From assembly GCA_001584585.1 (NCBI GenBank), contig LSYV01000082.1, positions 216,524-250,369 of the forward strand: a DNA stretch of 33,846 bases. Reading direction: 5' to 3'. Below, piece by piece: positions 21,641 to 33,254 of this stretch. Made by a program: the position numbers and the translations under genes. The stretch is from Gonium pectorale. Taxonomy: Eukaryota; Chlorophyta; Chlorophyceae; Chlamydomonadales; Volvocaceae. Under the pieces are notes generated by a model that saw only the letters and a program-made list of their open reading frames with translations, had not been told where the DNA came from and made no database searches. Position 1 is the first letter of the stretch. Each line of letters begins with the position of its first letter.

Positions 21641-23010
21641 ATTGGCTCCCGACCCGCCATAGCAGTGAGGCCAACGGCCCAAGGCCCGATTCGCCTCTGC
21701 AGCCCCAAAGTGCAAAGTTCGAGCACTCGCCGCTGTCCACGTGCTGACCGTCATGCCCGCCGTGCAAGACGTGCGTACGGGACATGGAAGCACACCGCCC
21801 CGATCCGGAGGCTCGTTGCCCCCTGCCTGCGGCCTGCACGCGTCCTAATGCCTGCCACCAACAGAGTAAGCAACTGACCAACCGACTGCTGGCTGGCCAG
21901 ACCGAGCGGGTCCATTCGCACGGGCCGCGCAGTCGCCCATCCGCCCACCACTATGGCCTCCACCGCTCCCGGCACGCGGTCAATCGCACCACAGCGACCT
22001 AGACGCGTATTAGACCAGTAGCGCACCACAGCCGCCGCCGCCGCCACCGCCGCCGCCGGCGCGTTGAGGACATCCATACAAACGCGATCCGTCGTCCGCT
22101 GCGTCGCGGTGCAGGCAGAGGGGCCGTCATCCTGTCCACCACGCGGCTGCTGTTGCCCGCCGCCGTCAGCTTCGTTCTGCAGCTCCTCGTCCTGGTACTG
22201 GCGACTGGGGGAGGCCTGGGGGGCAAGGGGCGTATGTTGGGCGCAGTGAGGTGCGTGTGTGGGGACGTGCGGATCGGGGTGCGGGTACATGCAAGGTTAC
22301 GTGTGTGTTGAAAAGGAAAACGTGTGTGGGGGGGATGTGATGGATGTGCGACGCAAGCATGTTGGCATGCTGGCAGAGGTGCGGGCGGGGCCGGGATCGA
22401 CAGGACCCCGGGTGTCGTGGGCTCGGACGGAGGCCTATGCAGCGCCACCCGCGGTTGGCGGTTTCACGGGGAGGGCCAGCAGGCGGGCTAGATGAACTAC
22501 CTAGGTTTAAGCTCCTCCCTGCCGTACCGCTGTACGGTACGTGGACACGGTACGATACGTGGACACCCCTCGCTCAGCTCATCTTCCCCGCAATGGGCGG
22601 ACCCCAGCAGCGCAACTTTGACCCCAACCCAGTCACCCTCCCTCCCTCTCTCCCTCCCTCCAACCCACCCGCCGACTCCCCAACCCCATGTGCCCACAAT
22701 CGCCCTTCCCTAGAGACATTGGCGCCCGACGTCCCGCAGCCACTTACAGCCAACCACCGTATGCCTGCGCCCCCGACTGTGCTCCAACAGTAACCACCAA
22801 CCTTCTCTAACCGCAGACTTACCCACCTGACTGCTCCGGCCACCACGGCCTTGTCCCCGGCCGGGCGCCCCAGCCACAAGACTGCCTCGCAAGCTGGGGG
22901 TCAGGTAGACACCCGGGTCGCACGCGGCGTGGCTGTTGGTCACTGCGGGGCACGTGGCGGCGCGACCCCGTCGGTCACCTACGGGGCACGTGGCGGGCGC
23001 GGCAGGGATC

Positions 23011-23070
23011 GCGGGTTTCGGGCGGGGCGAGCGGGTTTCGGGCGGGGCGAGTGAGTTGGGGGCGGGGCGA
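23011..23070. repeat. 20-bp tandem repeat, three copies
   Basis: GCGGGTTTCGGGCGGGGCGA occurs twice exactly (23011-23030, 23031-23050) and once with several changes (23051-23070). It lies within the intron-like part of the gene X pseudogene, next to the right arm of the inverted repeat. Confidence 0.95.
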
Positions 23071-23077
23071 GCGGGCG

Positions 23078-23122
23078 CACGCGTGTGGGCTGCAGCCCCT
23101 CTTGGGAGCCTGTAATCTGTAT
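23078..23122. repeat. Inverted repeat arm (pairs with about 21593-21640)
   Basis: Reverse-complement partner of the left arm; contains GGGAGCCTGTAATCTGTATC. A weak related piece occurs at 17315-17332 in the same orientation as this arm, so the element may be dispersed. Confidence 0.65.
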
Positions 23123-24952
23123 CTACCCGGGGTCGCGGGCATGGGTGGTGGTGGTGTGCGGCTTACGGCGGCCTGACGAGGGCTTTCCCGCGAGCCTCTG
23201 TGCACGACTGGTCTTGGGAGGGGCATTGGGAGGTGCTGGCTGGCGTGGCTGGCGCGGCTGCCCCGTGCCGGTGTGGAGGTACACTTTCAAGGGCTCTGGG
23301 GCCAGCGATCCAGCCATCCCAGGCCCCATGCTCCAGCGCTGTGCCCATAGCACAAACAAGGTTCCCTGACCAGGAGGGAGCTAAACATGCAGGCAGGAGA
23401 GGGCAGGCGCCAGCCAGCCATCCCTCCGCCGCTCATGCCAGCCCAAATTGCCAGCCGCCTTTCGGCTCGGGAACAGAGTTGGCCCTGCTGAAGTGGGCCC
23501 CGCTGCCTTGTCAGCCTCGGCCTGACACCACCTGTCCACCTTCATGCACCACTCCCTTCCAGTTCCGTGCCCAGACGCGGCGCTAGTCCCAGCGCCCTCT
23601 CGTCCTCCCTCCCCCCCTCACCGTTATCAGGGCGGAGCTGGACTCCTACGGCCACATCTCAGCAAGCGTGTCGCCATCAGATGAGTGCCTGCGCAGCCGC
23701 CAGCGGCAGCCACCCCCACCACGTCAACCTCTCGCGGACCTGCGGCACCGGCCAGCAGCCGCGGCGGCGGCCTAGCGCGCCGCCGGTACTCCCCAAGGCC
23801 ACGACGCAGGCTCCTGTGCCACTGTCGGCGGACGGGGGTTTCAGAAGCACACCCCTGGCGGTCGGGGGGAGCCAGGTGCCGCGGCCACCGCCACCTCGCC
23901 GCTCCCCTAGTCCTGCACCAGGGAGAGGGTGCGGGCGCGCGGGGAGCCTGCATAGGCAAAGCTGAGCTGTTGATGGAGTGCGTGGTGGCTGCGGATCGGC
24001 TGAGTCCCGCGTCCGCCATGCACGCCTGCATTGTGCTGCCGGGCGCAGGAATCTGCCATCTGCCGTTCTGATGCAGACGACGCTGCCGGGCCGGTGAAAG
24101 CGGCAGCAACAGCGGTAGCGGAGCGAGGTCTAGGTGCTGCCGCGTCGTTTTGGCCGGGGGAGGGGCCCAGCGGCGAGAGCAGCAGGTGCGGCTGCGACGG
24201 AGAGGTGGGCCCCGGAGGCGCCGGCGGTGCTTGCCAGTTCTGAGCATGGTGAGGATGAGTTAATCGGCGGCGCCGGGCGCCACCGTGGGCTTGCTTGGAA
24301 GCAGCGGCAGCGGACCGCTGTGGCTGCTGTGACGGAGGCGGCGGCGGCGACGCTGCAGGCCGGTAGGCCGCCGCTGACGTGGCGCGCCCATGCGGCGATA
24401 CTTTGCTGCAGGAGGAGCACAATGCCGCACAAGGGCCCCAAGGCGTGGTCAGAGCCGGCGCTGCCGGAGGCCGACCCCTGTCTCTGCGGGCCCTGCCCAT
24501 CTAGGGGAGGCCCCTGGTCCGTAGATTTGGGCGCCCGGATGGGGAGCTAGGGCGTCGCGGCAAGGAGGGTCTAGCCTTCGGCTGGGGGAGCACGCCGCCC
24601 GACGCCACAATGTCCATGTAGCCGCTCCCTCGTTGTTCTGGCAGGCCTGGGCAGGCAATCCGATGCCGGCATGGGAAAAGGTGCTGGTGGACGATTGAAC
24701 CAATCGTCGTGTAGTTGCGACTGGCGCCTGAGGGCACGCAAGGGGAGTTGGTGCCTCGGGCTCCAAAACTACCTCCGGCAGTTGCGTGCCGTGCCTTATG
24801 TCACTGCGTACCCCAACCAGCCGGCAGGAGTCGCTTCATACTGTAAACTCCTCTACCTGTCGGTTGTGCATTTAAACGTGCATTTTAAGCGAGCGGCTAT
24901 TTTCGCTGCCTTATCATCAGCTCATTACATACAACACATCCTTGTGAGGCAA

Positions 24953-27224
24953 ATGGAGGCCCCCAAGCTGGAGGTCGAGGCGATCCCCTGCGATGCCGCG
25001 CCCGAGCTCCCCAACATCTGGCTGCCTGAGCTGGTGGAGCGATACGCCAGCTCTCTGCACCCCAATGAAGTTGTCGGCACGCTGTGTTGCCTGGACAAAG
25101 CCACGGCGGAGCAGTTCCGCGGCCGCCCCGAGTTCGCGGCTGTCCACCTCTCGCAGCCGGTCCCGCCCCACGCCTTTGCGTCGCGCTGGGCCTCCCCGGG
25201 CGCCATGCGGGACCTGAATCTGGAGCAGCGCAAACAGCTGCTGCGCCTTACTGCTGCCAGCGGCGTGGTGGCCAACCTGGAGTTGGCGCTGGAGGTTGTG
25301 GGCTTCATCCCGGACTCCGAGGATCTGGTGACCCCGCTGAAGGCAGCTGCCTCTGCGGGCCATATTGGTGCCATCAAGTGTTTATTCAAGTTGGGGTTCA
25401 AGCTGGGGCCCCGGTTCGCCCTTGAGATCGGCCCTTTACTGGGCGCCGCGGTGGAGGCGGGCCACAGGACGATGTGCGAGTTTCTGATGGCTCCCCGCTG
25501 GCAACGGTGGAGGACCGAGCATGTGGCCGCCGCCCTCCGTGCCGGTCGCCCGGAGATGGCGGACTGGCTGCTGCAGCGGCGGCCAGAAGGGCCCATCGGC
25601 CCCAGGGGCAGCCTTGCGCCGCTTGGTGCGGCGGCGTGTGGGGGCCTGCTGTGCGCTGCCGCTAGCGGCTGTGGTCTGCGAGTCCTTAAGGCCCTCGCCT
25701 GGCGCTGCAGCGACGTTGGCTTTCCTGGTCGTCAGCTGAGGCTCCTTCTGCGGGAGGCCACCGGCAGCCGCACCGCCGACTGGCAGCCCAAGGCAGAGTG
25801 GGCCGAGTCGCAGCTGCCCCCTGGCTTTCCCCGCACCAGCGATGTGTGTGCTGCCGCGGCAGCCTGCCCCGACGCGGACCTCCGGCTGGCGTGGCTGCTG
25901 GCGCGGGGCTACCCAGCCGACAAAGGCGTCGCCAGTGAAGCGCTCTGCACCGGCAATGCCGCCGCCCTGGAGCTGTTGCTTCTGCGGGGCCTGCGGCCTG
26001 AGCCACGGGCAGTCGGCGAGGCGGCGAATCGGGGGCGGCTCGAGGCGCTGAAGAAGCTCCATGAGCACGGCTGCCCGCTGGACGCCGCTGCGGTGGCGTA
26101 CGAGGCAACTGCAGGAGGGCACCTGCCGGTGCTGGCATGGGCGGTGGAGGAGCTGGGTGCGTCGCTGCAGGGCAGGCGGCTGGTCTTCAATGCGACCAGG
26201 CTGTGCAACCTGGAAGCGCTACAGTGGCTGCAACAGCACGGCTGCCCACTTTCTGGTTCGGAGGTTGCGTGGACGGCGGCAAGCCGCGGCGACCTTCGGT
26301 TGCTTCATTGGGCAGCCGAGGTGCTGCGGGCGCGAGTGACTTCCGGTACCCTGATGGACGCCGCCGCTGGCTCCGGCAACACCAAGCTGATGGCCACACT
26401 GTGGGAGCGAGAATGCGCCTGGGGCGAGAGCGTCTACAGGAATGCGGCGGGTGCCGGCTGCCAGCCGGCGCTGGAGTGGCTTGCGGAGAAGGGCTGCCTC
26501 ATGCCGGTGAGGGGCTGGATGCAAATCGGAGCCTCGTTTGTGAGTGAGCTGACTGGTGACCCGCACGCGCCTTGCATGCATGCGCGGTGAACGCGACCGT
26601 TCCTACATACTGTACTGGCACAATGTGCTGCTACGTTGGCATCGTGAGGAGTTTGTGTTGCGGTGTGCTGATGTAAGGCAACTTGGCATTGGTATGCCCC
26701 ACATGGCTGCATTGTACTGCAGACCTCTCTGTGTCCCAGCATCTCATATCAGGCAGGGGAGGCTATCTGGAGTGCCTGCCACCCTGGCGGCATTGCATCA
26801 GCCATGTGACGCCCGTCCTCCCACTCACCAATCCCCAACGCAGGATGGCGGTGAGCCCTACCACGTGGCCGTCCACAACAACGACCTGGCGACGCTGCGC
26901 TGCCTGGCGCGGCTGGGCTGCCCCTGGGGCCCTGCCAGCGGCGATGGGGCCGTGTTCGAGTCATGCCTCCGTTCCCGCCGCCCACTGCCCCTGCTGCGGC
27001 TCCTGGTGGAGCTGGGCTGCCCCGTTGACTGGAAAGCCAGCCTTGCGGCATCCCGCAGGAGTGGGTGGGACGGCTCGCGAGACGTGCGTGACTGGCTGGC
27101 GGCGGAGGTCGCGCGACAGCAGCAGCAGCAGCAGCTGGGCCACGAGGGGACGAGCAAGCGGCAGCGGGCTGAGCAGCACCTGCTGGGGTTCGACCGGACG
27201 CGCAAGCGGCAGCGGATGGAGTAG
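24953..27224 (+). CDS. Ankyrin-repeat protein C, F-box-like N-terminus (2 exons, 644 aa)
   Basis: Exons 24953-26506 and 26844-27224 join in phase 0 across a 337-nt intron placed exactly as in paralog B. The frame is open for 94 codons upstream, but the ATG at 24953 was chosen because MEAPKLEVEAIPCDAAPELPN-type residues there align with the start of B. The F-box-like part is LPNIWLPELVERYASSLHPN with DKATAEQFRGRPEF. Degenerate ankyrin repeats follow, ending in exon 2 with DLATLRCLARLGCPWG and LLVELGCPVDW. The tail has a glutamine run and two KRQR clusters that look like nuclear localisation signals. It starts about 310 bp from the end of the X pseudogene, head to head with it. Confidence 0.88.
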
Positions 27225-29643
27225 CGGTGGCAGCGGGGGAGTGATGTCGGGCTCGGGATTGGCACAGCAATGGGAATGTGTGGCAGCGGGCCGCTTCAGT
27301 GGCCTCTTGCCCATGTGGGTAGCTCCGTCCATACCTGTAGACGGGACAGAGCCCGCCGCCTTTCGTGGTCATGCCAGCGGGCCCCATACAGACTTGCTCA
27401 GGGGCTGCGTCATGCATGATTGCTTGGTTTGCTGCGCACCAGTGCGCTGATGGAGGGACCCGCGGGTGATGGAGAGGCATGTCGGAGATACGCGAGTGAC
27501 AGGGCACAAACATGACAAGCCGGACAGCAGTCACGCTGCGTCCCAATCACCCATCGATGCGCTCGTGCGTCCTGGAGTTTGGGCTGGGGTGTTGTGCAAG
27601 TTGGCCCTGAGGAATAACGGGTGGCGTTCCGGAATCCATACCGGTGCCCCTGAGCGCTGTCCGATGCGGCCCGATGCGGGCCTACAGTCCTGGCCGTGGG
27701 CATCGTCCCCTCCACCTGTCTGTAATGCGGTGTGCGATGCGATGCGTGGACAGCTCTGCCGTACATCCGCTTGACACGTGACGGAGGCGCTGTGGGTGCT
27801 GGGTGGGATGAAATGCACGTTCAAGGTGTTCAATCCGATTGGATGCGCTCTGATCAGGAAGGGCTCTGATGAGGAGGCAGGCGGGCCGGATCCCTCACTC
27901 CCAGCTGATTGAAGCCAAACAGCAGTGTGAAGAATCCGAATAGAGATTGCTTTCTGTTCTCTTCAAGATTTATCAAGACTGAACGGCTCATGGGCATACA
28001 TGGATAGGCACCTTTACTTGGCAGCGCTGTGTAAGCGAGCGCACCATGTACGGTACTGGGGTTTCAGCTCGGTGGCCACGTGCTGTACGTACGGTGTGCA
28101 TGCATGTCGGTCTGGGCACGTGGAGCGGAGCCCGACCTGACATATGGTGGTTACGATTAGCGCTGCCACGCACCCGAGGCATGCACGCAGTGTCCTCAGT
28201 AACTGCCCTGGGACTGCTGGGAACCTTACATCTGCTCTGAGGAAGCCTAGAATGGACGCACGCGGGAGAACACCATCGACGGCTAGATAGATGGAGCTAG
28301 GGTCAAAGGCCTGCGGCCGAGGGCAGCCGTGCCGAGACTGCCGACCCTCGGGTCAGTGCACAGTTCGCACGTCACCTGAAGCTACTGGGGCCCACCGGTG
28401 TGTTTCACCAACTGCTTCTAACAAAAAAGCTATGCACCAAAACATCTTACGCTCTCGACCCTGCTCTACATACAGCATACACAACTACGGGACAGCCCAA
28501 CGGTCATCCGTATGTCCACTGCTACACTAGCATCCCAGCTATCCTGCACAGTGGCTGCTCTACCGAAATGCTTTTCGCAGGCGCCCCCACCCGGGCCCCT
28601 CCATTGCGACCTAATGCAAACTACGCACGCATGTACGAAGTCGACGAGCCCGCACCCCTGCCTGCTGCAGTACCCGCCTGTCGCCAGCCGCCGCCCTGTC
28701 ACTGCCCGCCAGCCGCCCTCACCGGCTCTCCACACGCCACCCAACCAACCAACGTGGCGAGGAGAGCTCCGCCCCCAATCCTGCGCAGAGACGCTACCAC
28801 CTCTCACAAGCTATGAAACTCGCACTCCAGTTTGCAAGGCTGTTATGTACAAAGCGTGGCGCGGACGCACGCGCCGCTCGATCCAAATGTTAAACATAGT
28901 ACGGCAGTACGGCGACCATTACCGCATACGGAACATCTACACGCGGGGGTGCATCGACACGTACGCCGCAGTTGCCATTCCGCCCTAAGTTGCGCTTCTC
29001 TCGGCGCAGCAACAGCCGCGGCCTCGATAGCGCAAGGTTGCGGCTGGTGCAGTGCAGTGCAGTGCCAAGATCGCGCCCATATGCGGTGCAGGGCGCAGGG
29101 CCCGCCGGGCAGTGCGCAGCAGCCCACCCAGAGACGACAGTGTCATCATGCGGGATTTGATGGCAACAGTACCTAGTAAAGATCCTGCCTAACCCTAGAT
29201 TACCCGCTTCAACCAGCGGGTTCAAACCGTCCCACGCACTCCGCCGGCGAAGCACACCCACTTCCGCGCCTTCACCGGCCCGGCCATACTCTACCCGGTA
29301 CCCGCCCGGCCATGGCCCAAGGCGCCCTGGCAATGCAACTCAAGCCGGAAAGTCCGCGCCCTTGCCCCATCCTGCAATGCGGGTAACAAAGATGCACACG
29401 GCCCGATCCTGCCCGTGTGTTCCCCTATCTGTGGCCAGCGCACACACGCCCACAACATCATCCTTTTCGCGCTTACGCTCGTCGTATGCGTCGTTTCATT
29501 TCAGCACGCCCACGAGCTGCCTCCCACCCGTCACCGACCAACAGAGTCTTGGCCGTCCTCGGGTGCCGCGGCGGCGGCCCGGGTGGGGCCCCCGCAGTCG
29601 CCCATTCGTCCACACCGCCGCACTACCCTGCACGCGGACCTCA
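27225..29643. other. Intergenic region between the convergent genes ankyrin C and X
   Basis: Holds the 3' flanks of two convergent genes. A TGTAA on the plus strand lies at 27721-27725 and another near 28027. On the minus strand the complement TTACA occurs at 28226-28230, far from the stop of X. Short slippage repeats include three GTGCA units near 29048-29063. Small open frames show no family features, and no RNA gene could be supported. Confidence 0.45.
27721..27725 (+). terminator. Possible polyadenylation signal TGTAA for ankyrin gene C
   Basis: TGTAA is the usual green-algal polyadenylation signal. This copy lies about 500 nt after the stop codon of ankyrin gene C, a normal 3' UTR length in these algae. 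A five-base match is expected often by chance. Confidence 0.4.
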
Positions 29644-32308
29644 TTACTGCGGCCGGTTGGTCCGGTGGCGCATAACGGCCGCCGCCGCCGCGCGGGCGCC
29701 CGTCAGCAGCCGGCCGCTGCTGGTGGTGCGCGGGAGCACCGCCCCGTTCACCATGCGGCCGCCGTTGGCCGCCGCCAGCTTCTGCAGCTCCTCCTGATAC
29801 TTGCGCCTGGATTGGGGCGGGGTGCAGGCGCAGGCGGGTGTGCGTGTGTGTGTGGTCACTGTTGTGTCGGGACACACGGTGAACACGCGCATACCCCCGC
29901 ATGTCACCCCAACCAGCCCCTCCCTCCTCGCCATCCATGTGCGCCCACAATGATCGCCCCACCCAGCATTTCAACTTACAACTAGCAACCGCAACCCTCT
30001 TCTCAGCACCAACGACGTCAATCCTCCAGAAACAGCCAACCACCAACCGCCGGCTCGCCCACCTGAACTCGCGCTCCTCCGCCACCTCGGCCTCCAGCGC
30101 CGCCAGTCGCTCCATCCACAGGGCCGCCTCACTGGGGGTCATGTCGTCCCCGGGGCCGCCCGCGCCGTGGCGGTCAGTCACCTGGGGGCCGCGGCGAGCA
30201 GCGGCGGTTGGCACGGGTTTCGGGGTGGGTTCGCGGCCGATCGCCTGACGAGGGCTTCCTCACAAGGTTCCTGTCAGGATCGGCTGTTGGGAGACAACGG
30301 CAGGCTGCCCCATGCCAATGAGGGGGTCTACTTTGCAGGGTCCAGCGGTCCAGCCTGTCCTCTGGCGCTGCGCGCTAACCTCTTCGCCATGACCTTGCAC
30401 GAGTAGGCAGAACCGGGCGCACCTCCTCTTCACCCTCCCCCAAGTCTCTGATCCAAGCCGCCTAGTCCCCTCCGCCCCCTCCTCCCCAAAACCCCCCTAG
30501 TCTCGCCCCTCACCGCTGTCAGCGGGTAGCTGGCCTCCGAGTCCGCTCCGCACTGCCACCAGTCCGCGTGCGTGCCGCCGTCAGAGGAGCGCCGCCGCGG
30601 ACCGCCGTTAGGCCCCGCCCCCGGAGGGCCCGGCGTGCCCACCGCCCGCGCCGCCAGGAGCTGCGCCGCCGGCACGTCGCGCAAACCCACCACCTGCCGC
30701 GGGCCCGCAGCGCTAGCCGGCCGTCGCAGCGGTGACCGCGGGCGCATCAGCTGCCAGGCTGCCGGCTCAACGGCTGGCGGCGGCTCCTGGGCTGCGGTCA
30801 GAGGCCGAGGGGAGCCAGGCGCCGCCGCCACCGCGACCTCGCCGCTCCCCGAATCCTGCACCAGGGAAAGGGTGCGTGCGCGCGGGGAGCCTGCACCGGC
30901 GCCGAGGCCGGCACCGGGGCCAAAGCTGGGCTGCCGTGAGAGCGGTGGCGGCGGCTCGGGCGAGTCCCGCCCCCGCCACGCCTGCGGCTGCCCGGCGCGG
31001 GACTCTGGCCGGCCGCCCTTCAGCGGACTGGGCTCACGGGTATGTGGCAGCGGCAGCGACGGCGGTGGAGAAGGCGCTGCCGTGCCGTTCTGACCGCGGG
31101 TGGGGCCCAGCGGCGGCGGCGGCGGCGGCGGCGGGAGCGGCGCCGTCGACGGCAGGTGCGGTTGCGTCGGGGAGGCGGGCCCCGAAGGCGCCGGCGCCTG
31201 CCAGCTGTAAGCACGGCTAGGCGGACGACCACCAGTGGCGCTGAGCTCTGCGACGGGCCTGGGCGCGGCTGTCGTCGAGCGCAGCGGTTGTTGAGACGGC
31301 GGCGTTGCCACTGTTGCCGCCGCCGCCGCCCTCGCCGCCGCCGTTGCGTGGGCGTCCGGTAGGCCGCCGCTGACGGTGGCGCGCCCATGCGGCGGCGATA
31401 CGTGTGCGTTGCCGCGGGAGGAGTACTCAGTCGCGCGAGGCCCGAAGGCGCGGTCAGGAGGAGGCCCGCCGGCAGGACCAGCACCGCCGCCGCTGCCGCC
31501 GGCAACGCCAGCTGCCAGCCCCGGGCTAAGGGGGCCCTGCAGGGGCACCGCCCCCAGCCGGTGCATCAGGGCGCCTGGGGAGTTGGGGCCCCGCGCTGAG
31601 GAGGGTCTGCCCTTGGGGGCCGGGACCGGGGCAGGGGGCAGCGCGCCGCCCCCCATCGCCAGGCGCCCAGGGCCCACGGCAACGGCCGATGGGGACAGCG
31701 GGTGGGAGGCGTGCGGGGCTGATGCGGCGGGTCCCGCGCCGACTGACGCGGGCGGCACGGGTCCCGCCAGCGGCGGCACCATCACCGACAGGCGCTTCCG
31801 AAAGGAAAGGCTGCCAGCGACGCTCTTTGGGCTGGGCCTGGGGGGCGCAGTGAGGGCCGCGTGGGCTGCAGCGTATTGCTGGAGCCGCTCATGGGTGAGT
31901 CGCTCGCTGAGGTGCGACTCCGCTCCGCGCCGGTCGCTGACAGCGCGATCGGGCCGTAGCACCCTGGCGGCTTGCTTGGTGGTGGAGACTACAATGTCAC
32001 TGGCCACTCGCCGCCCCGGCACCCTGCGCCCATTCAAAATCCACACACAAACCCGAGGGGTGGGCGACCGTCAGTTCTTTGCATGGGCAGGCAGCACACA
32101 ACAGGCTTCATGATCATGTGCACGACGAAGCCCTGTCCCGGCCCGAACCCAACTCGTCACGGCGCTTCGAAGGAGAGCTTCGCGTCCCAGCAACGGCCCC
32201 CGTCGTTGACGCTGCCACCGAAGCTTTGGATTTCAAAATATCATCGACGCTGCGTATCGATTCGGCTGCTGCAGCCAGTTTGTTGGCAAAGAAGAGCTGC
32301 TGCTCCAT
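29644..32308 (-). CDS. Gene X: Pro/Ala/Ser-rich protein with C-terminal coiled coil (4 exons, 658 aa)
   Basis: Proposed exons in reading order: 32308-32124, 32023-30514, 30181-30063, 29806-29644. Introns are GT-AG, phases agree, total 1977 nt. I do not recognise the protein. Residues 1-62 (MEQQLFFANKLAAAAESIRS...) are helical and charged. Residues about 63-100 are basic, then 100-560 are Pro/Ala/Gly/Ser-rich and disordered, with patches shared by the decayed copies (QPQAWRGRDSP, SPRARTLSLVQD). Residues about 582-617 (ALWMERLAALEAEVAEERE then FRRKYQEELQKLAAAN) form a strong coiled coil split by the last intron. No catalytic motif or membrane segment is seen. A scaffold or cytoskeletal role is possible but unproven. 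The join of exon 1 is the least certain part: it uses a GTGCAC donor and a 100-nt intron. Confidence 0.75.
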
Positions 32309-33254
32309 CGCCCCACACTTTCTTGCTGAGCCGCTGGGATGCAAAAGCTAATCACACATGCTGCTCGGTCTATTGACTGGAGACGGGAACTAAGAAAATT
32401 GTGAGACGAGGCATAGCCTCCTAGGGCCACCTACGAATAGAAAACCATGGGCCGCGCTAGTATAACACAGCGCTTGTGTCACAGGGCTACTTCGGTAATT
32501 TTATGGGCAGTGAAACGGCGCCTGCTGGCTGAAGTACACGTCGCACGCCTATTCCCTTCCAGCGCGCACGGCCGTGTCGGCACTACTTGTACAATCATAG
32601 ATGTAAGACTCTGCTTTCATGTGGAGATGCTATAAAAATATCAGCTAGCCTGCAGGCCCACGGGTCAGGCCCCTGCTCGAAGTCCAGCTTGACCTGCACG
32701 AATTCTGCTGGGTCACCGGGAACAACCTCAGAATGCATGGCAGCATGAGCCAGGCTGCTGACGGTGCAGAGCCTGAAATGGAGAAGCGCAAGTACCTCGT
32801 TGGGACTAAGTCCCAAGGGCATGTCCCTACTCACATGTATGCTTACAAACGTTCGGCCTTCCAGGTGGGCAGGGCGGGCGGGGTTTTCGCGGTCGACTAT
32901 ATATGGAGCCGTACCGATGGCAAGGCCGCGGGGCACGCCCACAACAGCTCGAGCGAGGTAACAACGTAGCATTGACGAGGCGCTGAGAAGGTGTCCCGTC
33001 CAGGGGGCGTGGCACGGTGTCTGCTCGTTTGCCTCGTTCGCTTTGTCTTGCACCACCCGACTGGTAGCGTCACGCCTTCGGGTGTCTATGACCGTGGAGG
33101 TGTAGCTTTCTTATTGCAGCGTCCCAACTTCCGTAAAATTCATCGACCATTCATCAACCAATATATAACACGCTATCGACGGCTGCTTCCCACACCGCCG
33201 TCACACCAGGTCTCACACAGCCGCGCCCCCCGGATGGTGCGCACGATGAAGGGG
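32309..33254. other. 5' flank of gene X and spacer before the LINE
   Basis: Upstream region of X on the minus strand, of moderate GC content. A minus-strand frame with an ATG at 32972 and end at 32595 (125 codons) is open but has no family features; it is more likely chance than a gene. CTATATATGG at 32897-32906 is TATA-like, but no gene is suitably placed. ATATATAA occurs near 33161. Nothing else is apparent. Confidence 0.35.

Larger units (their letters stand above)
22010..24640 (-). pseudogene. Decayed full-length copy of gene X (copy 2)
   Basis: This region parallels 29660-32010 in order and orientation, introns included. 22010-22210 matches the last exon (RQYQDEELQ against RKYQEELQ, then an Ala run). 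22640-22840 and about 23160-23310 match introns 3 and 2. 23600-24640 matches exon 2, with GSPRARTLSLVQD kept. A stop codon at 23907-23909 (TAG on the minus strand) replaces a serine TCG directly after LVQD. No match to exon 3 was recognised and exon 1 is not evident. Because introns are shared, the copy arose from genomic DNA duplication, not retroposition. It is best called a pseudogene, although some frame conservation persists 5' of the stop. Confidence 0.8.

Noticed and set aside
22019..22062. CCG/GCC triplet run as a repeat-expansion locus
   Set aside because: It corresponds to the polyalanine stretch in the last exon of gene X, so it is explained by the pseudogene copy.
29185..29240. 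tRNA-like GGGTTCAAACC (B-box-like) sequence
   Set aside because: No matching A box, acceptor stem or cloverleaf could be drawn on either strand.
31376..32113. Long plus-strand frame opposite exon 2 of gene X
   Set aside because: The minus strand has the splice-consistent model with a coiled coil and paralogous copies; the plus frame is low-complexity shadow.
32595..32972. 125-codon minus-strand frame upstream of gene X
   Set aside because: No family features and no paralog in the window; composition does not resemble the neighbouring coding exons. Noted in the spacer entry.
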